From UBA2030 sp049969475 (GTDB lineage Bacteria > Bacteroidota > Bacteroidia > Bacteroidales > TTA-H9): a DNA stretch of 64,000 bases. Within the stretch, counting starts at the first letter, position 1; every line of letters begins with the position of its first letter. The notes below the pieces were generated by a model. That model worked only from the letters and a program-made list of their open reading frames with translations. It was not told where the DNA came from and made no database searches. The position numbers were made by a program, and so were the translations under genes. Below are positions 24,490 to 34,378 of the stretch, in pieces. The stretch covers positions 248,001-312,000 of the forward strand of contig JBMFOU010000001.1 in assembly GCA_049969475.1 (NCBI GenBank). The letters run 5' to 3'.

Positions 24490-25842
24490 TTATACCACGC
24501 CCTGGGCCAACATGGCATCGGCCACCTTAACAAATCCTCCAATATTGGCTCCTTTCACATAGTTGATAAATCCATCGGGCTCGGTGCCGTATTTAATACA
24601 GGTTTTGTGAATATTTATCATAATGTTGTGGAGTTCTTCTTCCACGCGTTCGCGGGACCAGCTCAGGCGGATGGAGTTCTGGGTCATTTCCAGACCCGAG
24701 GTAGCCACACCACCGGCATTGGCTGCCTTGCCCGGTCCATAGAGTATCTTGTTTCCGAGATACACCTCGATGGCTTCGGGGGTAGAGGGCATATTAGCCC
24801 CTTCGGCTACGCAGATGCAGCCATTCTTTACCAGGGTGCGGGCTTCGTCGCCGTTCACCTCATTCTGGGTGGCACAGGGCAAAGCGATATCGCATTTTAC
24901 AAACCAGGGCCGCTGGCCTTCGAAGTACTCACCGCCCCATTTCTTCACATATTCACTGATGCGTCCGCGTTTTACATTCTTAAGATGCATCACCCAGGCC
25001 AGCTTTTCGGCATCGATACCATGAGGATCGTAGATGGTGCCATTGGAGTCGCTCAGAGTTACAACCCTGGCTCCCAATTGTGTGGCCTTTTCGCAGGCAT
25101 ATTGGGCTACGTTGCCCGAACCTGAAATGGCAACCACCTTGCCTTTGAAGTCCATGCCGCGGGTTTTGAGCATTTCCTGGGCAAAGAATACGGCGCCGTA
25201 GCCGGTGGCCTCGGGCCGAATGAGTGAACCTCCCCATTCTATGCCTTTACCGGTGAGAACACCCGTAAATTCATTGCGCAGGCGTTTGTATTGGCCAAAC
25301 ATATAGCCAATTTCGCGACCGCCTACCCCTATGTCTCCAGCAGGTACGTCGGTGTCGGGACCAATATGTCGGGATAGTTCGGTCATAAAGCTCTGGCAGA
25401 AACGCATGATTTCCATCTCGCTTTTGCCTTTGGGGTCGAAATCGCTACCCCCTTTACCGCCCCCCATGGGAAGGGTGGTCAAAGAGTTTTTGAAAACCTG
25501 TTCGAATGCCAGAAACTTCAGCACACTCAGGTTAACGGTGGGATGGAAGCGTAATCCTCCCTTGTAGGGGCCTATGGCACTATTCATTTCGATACGGTAC
25601 CCTTTGTTGATCTGTATTTCTCCTTTATCGTCCACCCAGGGTACACGGAAGAGAATAACCCTTTCGGGCTCGGCTATGCGTTCCAAAATTTTGGCATGTT
25701 TGTACTGCGGATTCTCTTCGATGAAGGGAATGAGTGATTCGGCCACTTCATAAACGGCCTGGTGAAATTCCGGTTCATTGGGGTTTTTGGCCTTTATTTT
25801 GGCCATAAATTCCTGGAGTTCCTTTTCATAAATATTACTCAT
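24490..25842 (-). CDS. gdhA: NADP-type glutamate dehydrogenase
   Basis: A 450-residue hexameric-type glutamate dehydrogenase, interconverting 2-oxoglutarate plus ammonia and glutamate, the main ammonia-fixing route in many Bacteroidia. Substrate-binding segments GPYKGGLRFHP near residue 90 and LPMGGGKGGSDFDPKGKS near 120-137 hold the catalytic Lys. DVPAGDIGVGGREIGYMFG follows near 165. The Rossmann domain has VAISGSGNVAQYA near 240, with a Ser-Asp-Ser segment after the second strand, and EGANMPSTPEA near 345. Length and order match the GdhA small-subunit family closely. The frame begins at a TTG at 25851 but the ATG at 25842 is the likely start. It is a single-gene unit with its own terminator. 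Confidence 0.97.
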   Translation of the reverse strand: MSNIYEKELQEFMAKIKAKNPNEPEFHQAVYEVAESLIPFIEENPQYKHAKILERIAEPERVILFRVPWVDDKGEIQINKGYRIEMNSAIGPYKGGLRFHPTVNLSVLKFLAFEQVFKNSLTTLPMGGGKGGSDFDPKGKSEMEIMRFCQSFMTELSRHIGPDTDVPAGDIGVGGREIGYMFGQYKRLRNEFTGVLTGKGIEWGGSLIRPEATGYGAVFFAQEMLKTRGMDFKGKVVAISGSGNVAQYACEKATQLGARVVTLSDSNGTIYDPHGIDAEKLAWVMHLKNVKRGRISEYVKKWGGEYFEGQRPWFVKCDIALPCATQNEVNGDEARTLVKNGCICVAEGANMPSTPEAIEVYLGNKILYGPGKAANAGGVATSGLEMTQNSIRLSWSRERVEEELHNIMINIHKTCIKYGTEPDGFINYVKGANIGGFVKVADAMLAQGVV

Positions 25843-26007
25843 AGTACTCAAGTTTTAAAAATGAGACATAAAATTGAAATGCTGAAGCAATGTTAGGAGG
25901 AATTTGATGGGAAAAATATACCGGGGCGCTATTTTCAACCCCCTACGGATATTTAATCCGTGTTTCCCTTAAAACGCATGCCGCGATTTTCGGATTTATA
26001 ACAGGGC

Positions 26008-26039
26008 TTGGGCGGAAATAGGGTTTTGGGTTAAATTTG
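26008..26039 (+). promoter_or_regulatory. Promoter of the giant sensor/PEP-synthase-like gene
   Basis: TTG at 26008-26010, 21-base spacer, TAAATTTG at 26032-26039. Start near 26045, about 13 bases before the ATG at 26058. Confidence 0.7.
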
Positions 26040-26057
26040 GAGGGTCAGTGTAAGGCC

Positions 26058-29000
26058 ATGAAATGCAAATCAATGAGTAGTATGGAAGACCATGTGAATA
26101 TTTCCGAAGGATATACCAGCCGCAGGCATCTTCAGTTGCTAAAAAGCATAGAAGCCATAACGCGGACTGACGACCAGGAAATAAAACCGGTGCTGGATCA
26201 GATGTGTAGTGTGCTTTCCGGTGAATTTTGTAAGCTTGAAGGAAGCGGGGTGCGGGTGATATACGATAATTTGCTTGCCTGTACCGACAAGTTTATTGCC
26301 ACCAATCGGTCTATCGAATCGCGATTCGAGACCTTCGACGGGAAAAAGGGTCTGGTTCAGATAGTATATTCCCCAGATTGTGAGCAGTCGTTTCATGAAG
26401 ACGATCAGGCAGCGCTGGACCAGGCCGCGCGTTTACTCGAGGGTTTTATCAACCGCGTTATTGGCCGGCAGAGCCAGATTTTTACCCGGGAGCGACTGAA
26501 AGAGCTGGAGGCCATCAATAAAACTACTCTACTTATCAAACAGGGTAGGTCGGTGCCCGACACCCTTCGGGAAATAGCCGCCCTGCTTCCCTCGGCCTGG
26601 CAATATCCTGATTATACCACCGCCCGTATTATTTACGATACTGCCGTCTTTACCAGCCCCAATTTTATTACCTCGCAATGGAAAATGACGGCGCATTTTG
26701 AAACCATTGACGGGAAGAGTGGCGCTGTTGAAGTTTTTTATTTACAAGATTTCCCCGAGCTCGATGAAGGCCCTTTCCTGAAAGAAGAGCGTAACCTGAT
26801 TGACAACATTGCGGGTATCATTGCCGGGTATCTCAACAGTGTAAAAGGCAGGGAAGACAAGCAGGTGACCCAGGAACGTCTGAAGGAGCTCTCGGCTATT
26901 AATCAAACTACGGCCTTGTTGCGTGAAAATAAACCCATTGAAGAGACTTTCGAGAAACTGGTTGCCATTTTGCCACAGGCCTGGCAATATCCGCAGCACG
27001 CCATGGCGCGCATTACCTTCGACGGTAAAACCTATGCCTCCCCTCAATTTACGGAGAGCCGCTGGTCTCAGGTACAGGAATTTGAAACCATAGATCATAA
27101 AAAGGGTACCCTCGAGATTTATTATACCCGTCGTTTCCCCGAGCTCGACGAAGGACCCTTTCTGAAGGAGGAGCGACAGTTGCTTGTCAATTTGGCTTCC
27201 CTTATTACGGGTTATCTCAATGCTTTACGCGGCCGCGAGCTGGTAAGCCCCAAAAAAGAAGAGTCCACCCCGGGCCGTCAGGCTTCGCTGCTCAACTCGA
27301 AGATGCTTCTACAACGTTTTCTCAATCGCAGCAACTATACCCGAGATATTTTTCACGACCTGATGCCCTTTAAGGTTAGAGAGATCTTGCTGGTGGCTAC
27401 CCTTTACGACGCTTACAGCATTGAGCGCGAAGGTCAGTTCTCGGAGCACATCCTGGGCGAATACTACCACCTTAATCTTACCTCAGTGCCCCGCATAACC
27501 GGGGTGTCGACAGCCGAGGAGGCCTTGGCCCAGCTCGAAGAGCGTCATTTCGATATGGTTATCATGATGGTGGGGGCTGATAAACAGATGCCTGTGCATT
27601 TTGCCCGTACTATACGTGAAAAATTTCCCTACATCCCCGTTTACCTCTTGCTTAACAACAATGCCGAGCTCGTATATTTTGAACGTAACCCGGAGCTGAC
27701 ACGCCAAATCGACAAGCTTTTTGTATGGAACGGCGATAGCAAGATTTTTTTTGCCATGGTGAAGCATCTGGAAGACCGGGTGAATGTGGAAAACGATACC
27801 CGGGTGGGGCTGGTTCGTGTAATACTGCTGGTGGAAGACAGTGTGAAGTATTATTCGCGTTATTTGCAGTTGCTTTATTCCATCGTACTCGATCAGACCC
27901 GCCAACTTATCGAAGATGTGAATGCTGATGAATTGTACAAGGTGCTGAAACTGCGGGCCCGGCCTAAGATCCTGTTGGCTTCCGATTACGAGGAGGCTAT
28001 AGCCATTTACCATAAGTACCGCGATTTTATGCTCTGCGTCATAACTGACGTGAAGTTTAAGCGCAACAATATATACGACGAAGAGGCCGGATTTAAGCTG
28101 ACCGAAGAGATCCGGCAAAACCATAAAGACCTACCCGTCATCATTCAGTCGTCAGACCCGCAGAATTCACATAGGGCCTTTTTGCTCAAGGCCAGTTTTA
28201 TTAATAAAGAATCGGACACTCTGGTGCAGGATATCAAGTATTTTATTGGTACCTACCTGGGCTTTGGCAGTTTTGTGTATAAAGATGCCAATGGCAGGCC
28301 TATTGCCACGGCTCGCACCCTGCGTGAGTTTGAGAAATTGCTGCGAACCATCCCCGACGATTCGCTGATTTATCATGCCCGTCGCAATCATTTCTCTCTA
28401 TGGTTTATGGCCCGGGGCGAGATACAGATAGCAAAAACTATCTACCCTTTCCGGCTCGAACATTTCGAAAAGCCGGAAGATATCCGTAAGTTTTTACTTG
28501 AAGCCATTGTGCAACACCGCAACGAGCAGAATCGCGGCAAGGTGATCCCCTGGGACGAGGCTTATCTTACCGACGAATCCACCATTCTCTCGCTGGCTTC
28601 AGGCGCCCTGGGAGGGAAAGGCCGGGGTATTGCTTTTATCAATACTTTGATTTATAATTTTGATTTTCATCAGATTATACCAAATATAAACATCCGGGCG
28701 CCTAAAACCTTCATTATAGGCACCGATGAGTTTGAGGCTTTTATGGACCGGAATAAATTATGGGACCTGGCCCTGCATTCCGACGATGAAGCCGAAATCA
28801 GAAAGGCTTTTCTTTCGGCCCGGCTCAGCGAGTTGCTGGTGAGCCGTTTGCGTAAGGTGGTGATGGCCATCAACAAACCTCTGGCTGTGCGCTCATCGGG
28901 ATTATTTGAAGACAGCATGATGCAACCCTTTGCCGGCATCTTCGAAACTTTCTTCATTCCCAATAATCATCCCGATCCGGTAATAAGGGCCCGTCAGTGT

Positions 29001-30266
29001 TGCGATGCGGTAAAGCTGGTCTTTGCCAGTGTGTTCTCCAAAACCGCCAAGGCCTACATAGAAGCTGTGAATTACAAAATAGAAGAAGAACGCATGGCTG
29101 TGGTGATTCAGGAAGTGGTGGGCCGGCCCTACGAGTCGTATTTCTATCCTCATATCAGCGGTGTAGCTCAATCTTACAACTATTATCCTTTTGCCCATAT
29201 GAAGCCTGAGGAAGGCTTTGCAGTTTTGGCTTTGGGCCTGGGTCGTTATGTGGTGGAGGGAGAAAAGGCCTATAGGTTCTCGCCTGCCTATCCCAACCTC
29301 GAAATTCTTACGCCTCGCGATCTGTACAAGGGTTCGCAGGTCGATTTTTACGCCGTGAACCTTAAAAATGTGGAAATCGACCTGCTCAATCGGGGCGAGG
29401 AAGCCGGAATGATAAAACTCGATATTGACGATGCCGAACGGCATGGAAATCTGAAACATCTGGCATCGGTTTATAATCCTGATACCCATGTGCTTACTCC
29501 AGGTACCTCCAAGCCAGGACCCCGTGTGCTCAACTTTGCCGACATTTTGAAGTACAATTACATCCCTCTGGCGCGCACCATTGAGGTTTCGCTGGATGTA
29601 GTGAAAGAGGCTATGGGAGCACCGGTTGAAATAGAGTTTGCTGTAGATCTTACCCGCGATGCCCAGGCCCGCAGCACTTTTTACCTGCTTCAAATAAAAC
29701 CTCTACTGGGCTCTGCTCAAGACTATCATATCGATTTTGCATCCATCGACCCGGCCACCATCGTACTTTCGTCAACCCGCACCATGGGCAATGGGCTTAT
29801 CGACACTATACAGGATGTAATCTTTGTAGACCCGTCGGACTTCGACAAGAGCATGACCGAGGAAATGGCCCGCGAGATAGATGCCTTGAACCAGGAAATG
29901 ATAAAAGAGGGGAAACAATATATCCTGATTGGCCCGGGCCGCTGGGGTACCCGCGACCGGTGGATAGGCATTCCCGTGGCCTGGCCTATGATCTCCAACG
30001 CTAAAGTAATTGTAGAAACCGCCCTGGAAGACTTCCCCCTCGACGCCTCTTCAGGTTCGCACTTTTTCCACAATGTTACCAGCATGCAGGTGGGTTATTT
30101 TTCCATCCAGCACATCAATCGCGAGAATTTTATCAACTACGATATATTGAATGCCCAACCCCTGATAGGTCGCACACGCTTTTTCAGGCATGTGCGTTTC
30201 GACCGCCCCCTGCTCGTAAAAATGGATGGCAAAAAACGACAGGCTATTGTGCAGGTAGAGGTTTAA
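26058..30266 (+). CDS. Triple sensor domain, tandem receiver and PEP-synthase N-domain fusion
   Basis: A 1,402-residue cytoplasmic protein. Residues about 20-395 hold three tandem copies of a GAF-like sensor domain; the second and third share RLKELxAIN, LPxAWQYP, FETID and FPELDEGPFLKEER nearly unchanged, the first is divergent. The same domain precedes many histidine kinases. Residues about 435-560 look like a receiver that lacks the phosphate-accepting Asp (VIMMVGADK). Residues about 595-735 form a second receiver with an acidic pair (LLVEDS), a candidate Asp (CVITDVKF) and a Lys (SFINKES). The rest is a PEP-synthase/PPDK nucleotide-binding domain: SGALGGKGRGIAF near 855, PLAVRSSGLFEDSMMQPFAG near 945. 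The phosphohistidine swivel and PEP-binding domains of true PEP synthase are absent; the end (LIGPGRWGTRDRW, GSHFFHNVTSMQVGYFSI) is typical of a Bacteroidota subfamily. Function unknown; a phosphotransfer switch is my inference. Confidence 0.85.
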   Translation: MKCKSMSSMEDHVNISEGYTSRRHLQLLKSIEAITRTDDQEIKPVLDQMCSVLSGEFCKLEGSGVRVIYDNLLACTDKFIATNRSIESRFETFDGKKGLVQIVYSPDCEQSFHEDDQAALDQAARLLEGFINRVIGRQSQIFTRERLKELEAINKTTLLIKQGRSVPDTLREIAALLPSAWQYPDYTTARIIYDTAVFTSPNFITSQWKMTAHFETIDGKSGAVEVFYLQDFPELDEGPFLKEERNLIDNIAGIIAGYLNSVKGREDKQVTQERLKELSAINQTTALLRENKPIEETFEKLVAILPQAWQYPQHAMARITFDGKTYASPQFTESRWSQVQEFETIDHKKGTLEIYYTRRFPELDEGPFLKEERQLLVNLASLITGYLNALRGRELVSPKKEESTPGRQASLLNSKMLLQRFLNRSNYTRDIFHDLMPFKVREILLVATLYDAYSIEREGQFSEHILGEYYHLNLTSVPRITGVSTAEEALAQLEERHFDMVIMMVGADKQMPVHFARTIREKFPYIPVYLLLNNNAELVYFERNPELTRQIDKLFVWNGDSKIFFAMVKHLEDRVNVENDTRVGLVRVILLVEDSVKYYSRYLQLLYSIVLDQTRQLIEDVNADELYKVLKLRARPKILLASDYEEAIAIYHKYRDFMLCVITDVKFKRNNIYDEEAGFKLTEEIRQNHKDLPVIIQSSDPQNSHRAFLLKASFINKESDTLVQDIKYFIGTYLGFGSFVYKDANGRPIATARTLREFEKLLRTIPDDSLIYHARRNHFSLWFMARGEIQIAKTIYPFRLEHFEKPEDIRKFLLEAIVQHRNEQNRGKVIPWDEAYLTDESTILSLASGALGGKGRGIAFINTLIYNFDFHQIIPNINIRAPKTFIIGTDEFEAFMDRNKLWDLALHSDDEAEIRKAFLSARLSELLVSRLRKVVMAINKPLAVRSSGLFEDSMMQPFAGIFETFFIPNNHPDPVIRARQCCDAVKLVFASVFSKTAKAYIEAVNYKIEEERMAVVIQEVVGRPYESYFYPHISGVAQSYNYYPFAHMKPEEGFAVLALGLGRYVVEGEKAYRFSPAYPNLEILTPRDLYKGSQVDFYAVNLKNVEIDLLNRGEEAGMIKLDIDDAERHGNLKHLASVYNPDTHVLTPGTSKPGPRVLNFADILKYNYIPLARTIEVSLDVVKEAMGAPVEIEFAVDLTRDAQARSTFYLLQIKPLLGSAQDYHIDFASIDPATIVLSSTRTMGNGLIDTIQDVIFVDPSDFDKSMTEEMAREIDALNQEMIKEGKQYILIGPGRWGTRDRWIGIPVAWPMISNAKVIVETALEDFPLDASSGSHFFHNVTSMQVGYFSIQHINRENFINYDILNAQPLIGRTRFFRHVRFDRPLLVKMDGKKRQAIVQVEV

Positions 30267-30310
30267 GAATGAATGGCACTAAAAAATTTAATCGTCATTC
30301 TAAGTTTTAT
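30266..30310 (+). terminator. Possible weak terminator
   Basis: AGAATGA (30266-30272) and TCATTCT (30295-30301) can form a 7-bp stem with a 22-base loop, followed by AAGTTTTAT. The T-run is short, so this is uncertain. Confidence 0.3.
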
Positions 30311-30429
30311 AAATTTGAATTTAGCTTTACAAGGTACCTGTTAATAATTGGAATAGATAGGTCTTTATATGATTTATTCATAAGCATTAAATTTCGGGTA
30401 GGTGAGTGCCCGCAGTAATTTCCATCAGC

Positions 30430-31905
30430 CTATAAATAGCTCCATTCGGTGCCCTCTTTACCGTCTTTGAGCTGAATCCCGATTTCCTTGAGTCTGTCGC
30501 GTATACGATCGCTGGTGGCCCAGTCTTTACGAGCACGGGCTTCCAGACGAATTTCAATAAGCAGGTGAACCAGTTGTTCAGTCAACTGGCTATTATCGCT
30601 CGATTTTTCATCGAGCAAACCCAGAATATCGAAAATAAAGGTGCGGAAAGTATCTTTCAGCAGTTGAAGGTCTTCGGCAGAAAGTTGTTCCGCGCCTGCT
30701 TTAACACTATTGATAACCTTAACGCCCTCAAAGAGGTGGGCAATAACAACAGGAGTGTTGAAGTCATCGTTCATGGCCTCAAAGCAGTCGCTGCGCAGTT
30801 TTTTTACATCAAAGGTTGAGGCTGGGGCTGGGGTCAGATAGTTCAGGGAGTGCCAGGCTTCCATCAGGCGTTTGTAGCCTTTTTCTGCTGCCTGAAGGGC
30901 TTCGTTGGAGAAATCTAGCGTAGAGCGGTAGTGGGCCTGCAAAATGAAAAATCGGATATTCATTGGGCTGTAGGATCGCTCCAGTTGGGGATGGCTACCG
31001 CTGAAGATCTCGTCGAGGGTGATGAAGTTGCCCAATGATTTTCCCATTTTCTGCCCATTAATGGTAATCATGTTGTTGTGAATCCAGTAACGGACTGGTT
31101 GCTTACCTGTAGCAGCCATGCTTTGAGCTATTTCGGCTTCGTGATGGGGGAAAATAAGATCCATGCCTCCCCCGTGAATATCGAAGCTTTCGCCCAGATA
31201 CTTGGCTCCCATGGCGCTGCATTCCAGATGCCAGCCAGGAAATCCTTCGCTCCAGGGTGAGGGCCAGCGCATGATGTGGGAGGGTTGGGCCTTTTTCCAT
31301 AAGGCAAAGTCGTAAGGGCTGTGCTTCTCGCTAGTTCCTTCCAGTTCGCGGGTAAAGGGCTGAAGCTCTTCGAGCCGGCGGCCCGAGAGAATGCCATAGG
31401 GATATTTGCGATTGTATTTTTCTACATCAAAATACACCGAGCCTTCACTCTCGTAGGCAAATCCGTTATTCAGGATTCTCTTTACCAGCTCCTGCTGTTC
31501 AATAATATGTCCGGTGGCGCGGGGTTCAATGTCGGGGCGCAACACATTGAGCTGGTCCATGTTGCGATGGTAGCTATTGGTGTAGCGTTGCACAATTTCC
31601 ATGGGCTCCAATTGTTCAAGTCGGGCCTTGCGCTGAATTTTATCTTCTCCCTCGTCGGCATCATTCTCGAGGTGCCCCACGTCGGTAATATTGCGTACAT
31701 AGCGAACTTTGTAGCCGCTATATTTCAAATAGCGATAGATTATATCGAAAGTTATGGCCGGACGAGCATGCCCCAGATGAGCATCACCATATACCGTAGG
31801 CCCGCAAACGTACATGCCTACATGGGGCGGATGGTTAGGGACAAACTCTTCTTTGCGTCGGGTAAGTGTGTTGTGAAGAAATATCCTCGGGAAATTATCG
31901 CTCAT
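30430..31905 (-). CDS. cysS: Cysteinyl-tRNA synthetase
   Basis: A 491-residue class I aminoacyl-tRNA synthetase that charges tRNA-Cys. The N-terminal zinc-binding and active-site Cys is in MYVCGPTVYG (Cys34), followed by the HIGH motif as HLGH (43-46). The other zinc ligands are in WHLECSAM and FPHHEAEIAQS near 210-250. The KMSKS loop reads KMGKS, near 278; this Ser-to-Gly change occurs in other family members. The C-terminal anticodon region is complete. The longest frame starts at 31929, but a -7 element overlaps that point, so the ATG at 31905 is used. Confidence 0.97.
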   Translation of the reverse strand: MSDNFPRIFLHNTLTRRKEEFVPNHPPHVGMYVCGPTVYGDAHLGHARPAITFDIIYRYLKYSGYKVRYVRNITDVGHLENDADEGEDKIQRKARLEQLEPMEIVQRYTNSYHRNMDQLNVLRPDIEPRATGHIIEQQELVKRILNNGFAYESEGSVYFDVEKYNRKYPYGILSGRRLEELQPFTRELEGTSEKHSPYDFALWKKAQPSHIMRWPSPWSEGFPGWHLECSAMGAKYLGESFDIHGGGMDLIFPHHEAEIAQSMAATGKQPVRYWIHNNMITINGQKMGKSLGNFITLDEIFSGSHPQLERSYSPMNIRFFILQAHYRSTLDFSNEALQAAEKGYKRLMEAWHSLNYLTPAPASTFDVKKLRSDCFEAMNDDFNTPVVIAHLFEGVKVINSVKAGAEQLSAEDLQLLKDTFRTFIFDILGLLDEKSSDNSQLTEQLVHLLIEIRLEARARKDWATSDRIRDRLKEIGIQLKDGKEGTEWSYL

Positions 31906-31925
31906 AACTCCAGATCTTAAAGCTT

Positions 31926-31934
31926 GCAAAGGTA
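31926..31934 (-). promoter_or_regulatory. -7 element of cysS
   Basis: TACCTTTGC on the minus strand, exact match. Predicted start near 31920, about 15 bases before the ATG at 31905; it rules out the ATG at 31929. Confidence 0.65.
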
Positions 31935-31965
31935 AGGCATTCTACCGATATCGACCGGAGTGGTA

Positions 31966-33180
31966 TCAGGCACCTACTGTCCGACGGTTGTGAAGGGTTT
32001 TTAAGAAGCGCCGGCGGGCCATGGTGAATGAAACTACGGCCAGTATAAAATAAATTCCTGCCTGAAGCCAGAGAGTTAAAAGTTCGGATGTGATATCGGC
32101 CGGCCCTGCCCCCATACTTCTCACCCGTACATAGGCTGGAACCATGTGGGTGCTGGGAAATATTTTACCCAGCTGATACAGGACAGGGGGTATAGAGGTG
32201 GTAGGCCATGACAGCCCACTCAGAAACAGAACAATAGGAGAAAGAAACACCATAAACATGAGCGCATCTACTCTTTCTTTGAATAAGACGCTGATAGCCA
32301 GACCCATAAAAGCTACTGCCAATAGGTAAGGGACCATGAGTAGGGCAACGGTGAGGAGTTCCCCTTTATCGGGAAATTGAAACCAATGGTAAACCCAATA
32401 CAATGCGTAGATAGAAGTGAATAAGTAGACGGTCAGGTATGCCAGCGATTTACCTAAAACACCAGAGGCGGCTCCTCCGGGGATAATTTTTTCCTGCAGG
32501 TGGTGATTGAAATAATTTCGTTCGCGGGTAGTGCCTCCCAAAAGTCCTATGCCTATCAGCAAGGTCTGCTGCAAAATAATGAGAATGATGCCAGGCATCA
32601 CGAAACTGCCATATCCACCTGCAGGGTTGAATAGATATTTGTAATGGAAGGCAATGGGCTCAGCGCTAGCTATTGCCTGGTTATGCGACATTCCTTTCAT
32701 CAGGGCGCGTTGCACTTTGACTAAGCCGTTGAAATGAGTAAGGGAAGAAATAACCCCTGAGTAAACCTGCTTGTAATAGAGAAAGTAACTGGCATCGCAG
32801 TAGACGGGTAGCATGGTTTGCTGTCCGGCTAAAAGCTCTTTTTCAAACCCATCGGGAATAAGCACAATTCCATTGATTTTTCCCTGGTAAAAAAGTTCGC
32901 GGGCCTCCTCCAGGCTGGTTGGCTTTAGGGTGATATGAATCTGTTCGGTAGCATCTATCATTCTGCCCAGATGCCTACTGGTAGCCGAGTGGTCCAGATC
33001 GACCAGGGCTACAGGAATTTCACGCAACACCTCGTTTTTGTATGCTATGGAATAAATGACGGTATAAACCAGAATGGCTACGAAAAACACCAGAATAGCG
33101 CCCCAATCGTGAAAAATAATCTTGAGTTCGTCGTACCAGTAAGCCGAAGTATGGCTGAGGAAACGTCTGATTTTCTTCAT
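31966..33180 (-). CDS. ABC-2 type transporter permease (second copy)
   Basis: A 404-residue membrane protein of the ABC-2 (YhhJ/YbhR-like) family. There is one helix near the N-terminus (ILVFFVAILVYTVIYSIAY), then a large periplasmic region with the family's VALVDLDHSATSRHLGRMI and GIVLIPDGFEKELLAGQ, then about five C-terminal helices. The upstream gene encodes a paralogue with the same layout. The longest frame starts at 33219 and would overlap that gene; the ATG at 33180, 13 bases after its stop, is preferred. Such permeases normally need a separate ATP-binding subunit; none is encoded in this operon. It is the last gene of the operon. Confidence 0.9.
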   Translation of the reverse strand: MKKIRRFLSHTSAYWYDELKIIFHDWGAILVFFVAILVYTVIYSIAYKNEVLREIPVALVDLDHSATSRHLGRMIDATEQIHITLKPTSLEEARELFYQGKINGIVLIPDGFEKELLAGQQTMLPVYCDASYFLYYKQVYSGVISSLTHFNGLVKVQRALMKGMSHNQAIASAEPIAFHYKYLFNPAGGYGSFVMPGIILIILQQTLLIGIGLLGGTTRERNYFNHHLQEKIIPGGAASGVLGKSLAYLTVYLFTSIYALYWVYHWFQFPDKGELLTVALLMVPYLLAVAFMGLAISVLFKERVDALMFMVFLSPIVLFLSGLSWPTTSIPPVLYQLGKIFPSTHMVPAYVRVRSMGAGPADITSELLTLWLQAGIYFILAVVSFTMARRRFLKTLHNRRTVGA

Positions 33181-33193
33181 AGTGATGAGTTTT

Positions 33194-34375
33194 TTAGATT
33201 TTCCCCCAGTATTTTTCATGGGTCAGCAGATAACGCAGGCGGGGAACGAAGAGAACGCCGAGCACCATGAAAGCCCAAAGCCAGAGCATGGGTATGAGCC
33301 CGTTGACCGAAGGTTCATTGCGCATGGCCTGGCCAATGAAGTTTTGTAAGTAATAAGTAAAGGGAAAGAGGCTGGCAAAACTTCGGGCCAGCGGGGGCAT
33401 GTCGGCCAATGGATAGGTCAAGCCTGAAAATGTGAGGGCCATCATAGTGTAGGCAGCTGCAAGCGAAAGCGCCAGTCGTAGATTGCTGGTGATGGCTATC
33501 AGAAAAACTGCCAAAAATTGATAGCTGAGAATCAACAGCAGCTGGGTTATCAGCAACACATGCAAATGACCGTGCAGAGGTACCTCCAGGTAATGAAACA
33601 GGAGTAGGTCCATGATCCAGGCCTGGATCAGAAAGATGAAGGTGTAGGGCAGCATTTTGCCCATGAGTGCGGTCCAGATGTTGCCATGGGCGGTTTCCAG
33701 CCAGTGTACACCTGTGCCCTGTTTTAGTTCGGTACCTACGGCATATACCGTGCCCATAAGTACAAAGACGATGAGCATGACGGGCATCAACATGGAAGCC
33801 AGAAAATACGAGTAGTTGATAAAGGGATTGAAAAGTATATGGGTATCGGGCATTACAGGCATGGTGGCTGCTAGAGCCTGCTCCCAGGTCTCTCCCTTTT
33901 TGGTACGGCTGAGTACCTGGATGCCTGATGATAGGGTTAGGCAAGATTTCATGATTCCGGATGTTAAAAGCCCTCCTTTAAGCACGTTTGTGTTGTTGAG
34001 GTAGAGCACTACCTGGGCTTGTTGGCCGCTCAGTACCTTTTTTTCGGTTTGTAAGGGAATCAGGTAGATGGCATCTACTTTGCCTTGCATGAGGGCTTTT
34101 TGGGCAGCTGCAGGGTCGGGGTATGTATCGATGTCGGCTATGGGGGTGGCATCGGCGGCTGAAGCCAGCTTACGGCTCAGGGACGTATGATCCTGATCGA
34201 CCAGTGCTACCGGTAATTTTCGCGGGACATTGTAAGAAAATAGCCAGATGACCAACGTAAATGCGATGAGGGGTCCCAGGAAGGCAAAAAAGGCATAGGT
34301 GGCCCGGGCCCCGAATCGCTCATACTCCCGCTGCATAACCCTGAGGATGTCGTTCAGGAAAGCTTTCATGGCCAT
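33194..34375 (-). CDS. ABC-2 type transporter permease (first copy)
   Basis: A 393-residue membrane protein, paralogue of the next gene. It has an N-terminal helix (TYAFFAFLGPLIAFTLVIWLF), a periplasmic domain with LPVALVDQDHTSLSRKLASAAD and VDAIYLIPLQTEKKVLSGQQ, and about five C-terminal helices starting near residue 175. The pair could form a heterodimeric channel. It starts three bases after the stop of the HlyD-type gene, so translation is coupled; a second in-frame ATG lies two codons later. Substrate unknown; drugs, lipids or a secreted metabolite are all possible. Confidence 0.9.
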   Translation of the reverse strand: MAMKAFLNDILRVMQREYERFGARATYAFFAFLGPLIAFTLVIWLFSYNVPRKLPVALVDQDHTSLSRKLASAADATPIADIDTYPDPAAAQKALMQGKVDAIYLIPLQTEKKVLSGQQAQVVLYLNNTNVLKGGLLTSGIMKSCLTLSSGIQVLSRTKKGETWEQALAATMPVMPDTHILFNPFINYSYFLASMLMPVMLIVFVLMGTVYAVGTELKQGTGVHWLETAHGNIWTALMGKMLPYTFIFLIQAWIMDLLLFHYLEVPLHGHLHVLLITQLLLILSYQFLAVFLIAITSNLRLALSLAAAYTMMALTFSGLTYPLADMPPLARSFASLFPFTYYLQNFIGQAMRNEPSVNGLIPMLWLWAFMVLGVLFVPRLRYLLTHEKYWGKI

Positions 34376-34378
34376 TCC

